From Hippophae tibetana (lineage: Eukaryota > Streptophyta > Magnoliopsida > Rosales > Elaeagnaceae): a DNA stretch of 64,000 bases. Numbering within the stretch: position 1 is the first letter of the stretch; every line of letters starts with the position of its first letter. A program made the position numbers and the translations under genes. The stretch is taken from positions 55,538,843-55,602,842 of the forward strand of contig CM072810.1 in the NCBI GenBank assembly GCA_037013495.1, read 5' to 3'. Positions 62,551-64,000 of the stretch are shown here, piece by piece. The notes beneath the pieces are model-generated. The model saw nothing but the letters and a program-made list of their open reading frames with translations, did not search any database and was not told the DNA's origin.

Positions 62551-64000
62551 ATGAGGATTAAGTGTGATAGTTCAAGCGTCCCGTATGGAAAGCTTAAGCT
62601 TTAGGGAGGAAGGATTAGCTATTTTTCCTATGTTTGGTATCAAAACATTATCTTAGGCTCGAATCACATAAAAGCACAAGTTCGAGATGAATTTCCCTTA
62701 AAAGAGACGGAATAACACAACCAGGGTAAATACCATCCCTCGGGTCGTTGTTGTGGGTAACCTTTCTATGTTTTTTCCAATGGTCACTAAGAATGACTTG
62801 TGTCGTGCATGAGGGGAAAAATTCTTGTGACTTGGTGTGAGCTTTGAACGAGGATTAAGTGTGATAGTTAAAGTGTCCCGTATTGAAAGCTTAAGCTTTA
62901 GGTAGGAAGGATTAGCTATTTTTCATATGTTTGGTATCAAAACCTGATCTTAGGTTCGAATCGCATAAAACCCCAAGTTCGATATGAATTTCCCTTAAAA
63001 GAGACGGAATGATTCAACCGAGGTAAGTACAATCCCTGCGCTCGTTGTTGTAGGTAACCTTTCTATGTTGTTTACAAGGGTAATTTAGAATGACTTGTAT
63101 CGTGCATGGGGGAAAACATCCTCGTGACTTGGTGTGAGTTTTGAACGAGGATTAAGTGTGATAGTTCAAGCGTCCCGTATTGAAATCCTAAGCTTTAGGT
63201 AGTAAGGATTAGTTATTTTTCATATGTTTGGTATGAAATCATGATCTCAGGTTCGAATCACATAAAAGCCCAAGTTCGTGATAAATTTCCCTTAAAAGTG
63301 ACAGAATGATGCAACCGAGGTAAGTACCATCCCTGGGCTAGTTGTTGTTGGTATCCTTTCTATGTTGTTTCCAAGGGTCATTTAGAATGACTTGTGTGGT
63401 GCATGGGAGGTAACATTCTCGTGACTTGGTGTAAGCTTTGAACGAGGAATAAGTGTGACAGTTCAAGCGTCCCGAATTGAATGCTTAAGCTTTAGGTAGG
63501 AAGGATTAGCTATTTTTCATATGTTTGGTATCAAAACATGATCTTAGGTTCGAATCCAATAAAAACCCAAGTTCGAGATGAATTTCCCTTAAAAAAGACG
63601 GAATGACGCAACCGAGGTAAGTACCATCACTTGGCACGTTGTTGTAGGTAACCTTTCTATGTTGTTTCCAAGGGTAATTTAGAATGACTTGTGTGGTGCA
63701 TGGGAGGTATCATCCTCGTGACTTGGAGTGAGCTTTGAACGAGGATTAAGTGCGACAGTTCAAGCGTCCCGAATTGAAAGCTTAAACTTTAGGTAGGAAG
63801 GATTAGCTATTTTTCGTATGTTCTGCTTCAAAACATTATCTTAGGCTCGAATCCCATAAAAGCACTAGTTCGAGATGAATTTGCCATAAAAGAGACGGAA
63901 TGACGCAACCCAGGTAAGTACCATCCTTGGGCTCGTTGTTGTAGGTTACCTTTCAATGTTGTTTCCAAGGGTCATTTAGAATGACTTGTGTCGTTCATGG
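62551..64000. repeat. Partial third copy, re-entering the 28-mer unit at its middle
   Basis: From about 62600 to the window end the sequence matches 58144-59544 at a constant shift of 4456 bp (15 monomers plus one base), including ACATTATCTTAGGCTCG with GAATCACAT, GGTCACTAAGAATGAC and GTATGAAATCATG. The join between about 62552 and 62600 (GAATGAGG, CGTATGGAAAGC) fits neither side exactly. The array thus jumps back about 15 monomers. A conversion patch interrupts the match at 63299-63360. Confidence 0.9.
63299..63360. repeat. Conversion tract near the right end
   Basis: Within the third-copy match, this stretch reads AAAAGTGACAG, CCATCCCTGGGCTAG, TTGTTGTTGGTATCC. The counterpart at about 58843-58904 reads AAAAGAGACAG, CCATTCCTGGGCTAG, TTGTTGTGGGTAACC. 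The variants here match the m14 subtype found at about 3333, 7488 and 14015. Outside the patch the GAATCACATAAAAGCC head and GGTGTAAGC tail are those of the 28-mer unit. The minimum tract is 62 bp, the maximum about 170 bp. Confidence 0.82.

Larger units (their letters stand above)
1..64000. repeat. 297 bp tandem satellite array filling the window
   Basis: The phrase ACATGATCT or a close variant returns every 297 bases from 1, 298, 595, 892 and 1189 through to 63833, always on the + strand. I count 215 full monomers plus 168 bases of the next. Deviations from 297 are few: +5 in the monomer 1189-1490, -3 in the monomers starting at 4163, 9507 and 10692, -22 in the monomer starting at 44252, and scattered single-base changes. 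No stretch of other sequence breaks the array, so every interval without a gene is satellite. Monomers are visibly diverged from one another, but copies one higher-order period apart are nearly identical, which is the signature of higher-order repeats. I do not recognise the family by name. Confidence 0.99.

Noticed and set aside
3518-64000. Roughly three dozen - strand open frames of 62-98 codons as a gene family
   Set aside because: They are the same satellite stretch repeated. Those I checked at 3796, 5278 and 52580 start at TTG, not ATG. Other monomers of equal age have the frame closed. There is no upstream context or recognisable domain, and composition is that of the satellite.
1-64000. 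CRISPR array
   Set aside because: The repeat is 297 bp with no alternating short repeat and unique spacer; the whole unit is repeated.

Overview
The whole 64 kb is a single uninterrupted tandem satellite DNA. I found no protein-coding gene, no RNA gene and no unrelated insertion. The monomer is 297 bp (about 40% GC, counted on the first monomer). I could follow 215 complete monomers, all in the same orientation, from base 1 to 63832, then a 168-base partial monomer to the end. Only a few monomers depart from 297 bp (mostly 1-5 bp, one by 22 bp). This is typical of eukaryotic centromeric, pericentromeric or subtelomeric heterochromatin. A flowering plant is my best guess, because each monomer holds a motif like the tRNA-iMet primer-binding site of plant LTR retrotransposons and because many variable sites are CpG/TpG/CpA alternatives. 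The species and chromosome position cannot be told from the sequence.

The interest lies in nested higher-order structure. About a dozen monomer subtypes recur in fixed order. From the left: a 12-monomer segment (1-3568); three successive copies of a 14-monomer (about 4158 bp) unit at 3569-7724, 7725-14252 and 14253-18113, the middle one expanded to 22 monomers by tripling of an internal 4-monomer unit; a 7-monomer module (18114-20192); a 4-monomer, about 1188 bp, array (20193-24648); a mosaic (24649-28511); a detached piece of the 14-mer unit (28512-30590); a module repeated at 12 monomers with an inner 594 bp duplication (30591-35638); a mosaic (35639-39202); a second 1188 bp array (39203-42172); a 15-monomer-period stretch (42173-46011); and a nearly identical 28-monomer (8316-8317 bp) tandem duplication (46012-54328 and 54329 to about 62550), followed by a partial third copy that re-enters the unit near its middle.

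Several events are frozen in the sequence: chimeric monomers at unequal-exchange points, a roughly 80 bp conversion tract shared by two of the three 14-mer blocks, another near the right end, a 22 bp deletion that removes a 14 bp palindrome, and a possible 7 bp micro-inversion inherited by both 28-mer copies. Recurring motifs in the monomer are a HindIII-type palindrome, a BstEII site, a perfect 5' splice-donor match, a Pol III B-box-like sequence and the primer-binding-site-like motif. The recurring 75-85 codon antisense open frames look like by-products of the 297 = 3 x 99 monomer length, not genes.
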